Source of the DNA: Loktanella sp. PT4BL
Lineage (GTDB): Bacteria > Pseudomonadota > Alphaproteobacteria > Rhodobacterales > Rhodobacteraceae
NCBI RefSeq assembly: GCF_003201935.1
Contig: NZ_QJJL01000001.1
Coordinates: 791,319-855,318, forward strand
Length of the DNA stretch: 64,000 bases
Reading direction: 5' to 3'
Shown here piece by piece: positions 63,571 to 64,000 of the stretch. Under the pieces are notes generated by a model. That model ran no database searches. It was not told the origin of the DNA and saw only the letters and a list, made by a program, of their open reading frames with translations. Position 1 is the first letter of the stretch. The number at the start of each line of letters is the position of its first letter. The position numbers and the translations under genes were made by a program.

Positions 63571-64000
63571 ATGTTGATGCAATTGACCCACTTCCTGATC
63601 CGAACCCTTAGCGCGCTGCTTTTACTAGCATTTGGAACGGTTGCGGCATTTGCCGTGCCAGGAGTTTGGATGCCGGTCAGCTATCCTGTGGTGGCGCCTG
63701 AACTGAGCGCTCAGCCTGTCGATCTGACCTACACAGCCCGCGCGCCGCCGACTGTTAGCGAAGATCTCGCGTCCACCGGCGTTGCACCCGCGCAAACCCG
63801 CAACCTGCGCGCATTGGATGGCGTAGAAACCACCGGGGTGGTCTATACGCTTTCGCGTTCTTTTCTTGCCCCAAATAGGACAGTCGGCGCCGAACCGATT
63901 GAAGGCTTGCGGGTTATCGGGCGGGGCGAGGACCTGATCGGCAGCATGGTGTTGTCCGGTGCCGAAGAGGCCTTTTTGTTCTCAAACGAGCACTTCCCCA
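63571..64000 (+). CDS. Orphan toxin module protein 3, 3' end beyond the window
   Basis: An open frame running off the right edge (at least 143 codons). From the second ATG (63577) it reads MQLTHFLIRTLSALLLLAFG then TVAAFA, a Sec signal peptide. An N-terminal domain with LTYTARAPPTVSEDL and LAPNRTVGAEPIEGL follows, parallel to module 2, and then the shared core (IGRGEDLIGSMVLSGAEE) up to the edge. The toxin part is not visible. The start 63571 or 63577 is uncertain; no strong ribosome binding site is seen. Confidence 0.7.
   Translation, partial: MLMQLTHFLIRTLSALLLLAFGTVAAFAVPGVWMPVSYPVVAPELSAQPVDLTYTARAPPTVSEDLASTGVAPAQTRNLRALDGVETTGVVYTLSRSFLAPNRTVGAEPIEGLRVIGRGEDLIGSMVLSGAEEAFLFSNEHFP
63871..64000 (+). 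repeat. Module core repeat, copy 3 (cut by the window edge)
   Basis: It begins with the same CCAAATAGGACAGTCGG as copy 2 (62539) and follows it to the end of the window with few changes. Confidence 0.88.

Noticed and set aside
1..64000. CRISPR array or rRNA operon
   Set aside because: No regularly spaced short repeats and no rRNA-like sequence were found; the repeats present are long coding duplications or single palindromes.

Overview
The window looks like a chromosomal segment of a marine Rhodobacteraceae (roseobacter-group alphaproteobacterium). The basis is gene content and codon use, not a database match: a high-GC background, a complete urea transporter operon (urtABCDE), a long PutA next to an Lrp-type regulator, cobQ, a TRAP-TAXI transporter, an orphan CoxL-like protein and a tiny Tat-signal protein.

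Layout. 1-366: no gene recognised. 367-3014: three overlapping or nearly touching genes for polyprenyl-linked sugar transfer to the envelope (GT2, LAB_N membrane protein, ArnT-like transferase). 3184-6007: a Pcm-like methyltransferase, a TolC-type outer-membrane channel and an acidic protein with PopZ-like ends. 6004-11771: cobQ, a membrane protein, a small conserved protein, efp, ygfZ and an MsbA-like ABC exporter. 11899-17855: two PLP aminotransferases, a 61-aa membrane protein, a 53-aa Tat-signal protein and valS, whose reading frame carries a palindromic repeat. 18026-21827: orphan molybdopterin subunit, DUF2235 hydrolase and PaaI-type thioesterase. 21866-27359: metF/metR divergent pair, GGDEF-EAL protein, suhB and rhomboid protease. 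27391-32049: putA, its Lrp-type regulator and a TPR protein. 32095-33349: tRNA-Leu followed by an AT-richer RgpF-like gene. 33686-37283: aldehyde dehydrogenase, nagK-like and nagA. 37681-43580: urtABCDE. 43799-44791: aldo/keto reductase. 44822-51857: TRAP-TAXI transporter, LysR regulator, ttuC and ttuD, plausibly a tartrate/D-malate catabolic locus.

52040-64000 (right edge) is the most interesting part. A three-gene operon encodes a Sel1-repeat protein, a TpsB outer-membrane transporter and a 1962-aa TpsA/CdiA-like exoprotein with an AT-rich, toxin-like C-terminus. A short overlapping gene, a likely immunity gene, follows. Behind it lies a tandem array of shorter genes, each beginning with its own Sec signal peptide. 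They share an almost identical core of about 100 residues and then switch to unrelated C-terminal toxin-like domains; the two complete modules are each followed by a small immunity-like gene, and the third runs off the edge. Several conserved/variable junctions carry the same short motif (CCAAATA or CCAAATAGG, encoding A-P-N-R/N). This looks like a bank of exchangeable toxin-immunity modules attached to a two-partner secretion system, some of which can be exported on their own.

Elsewhere the genes are mostly housekeeping or catabolic. Nitrogen and carbon scavenging dominates (urea uptake, proline oxidation, GlcNAc-6-P deacetylation, probable tartrate use).
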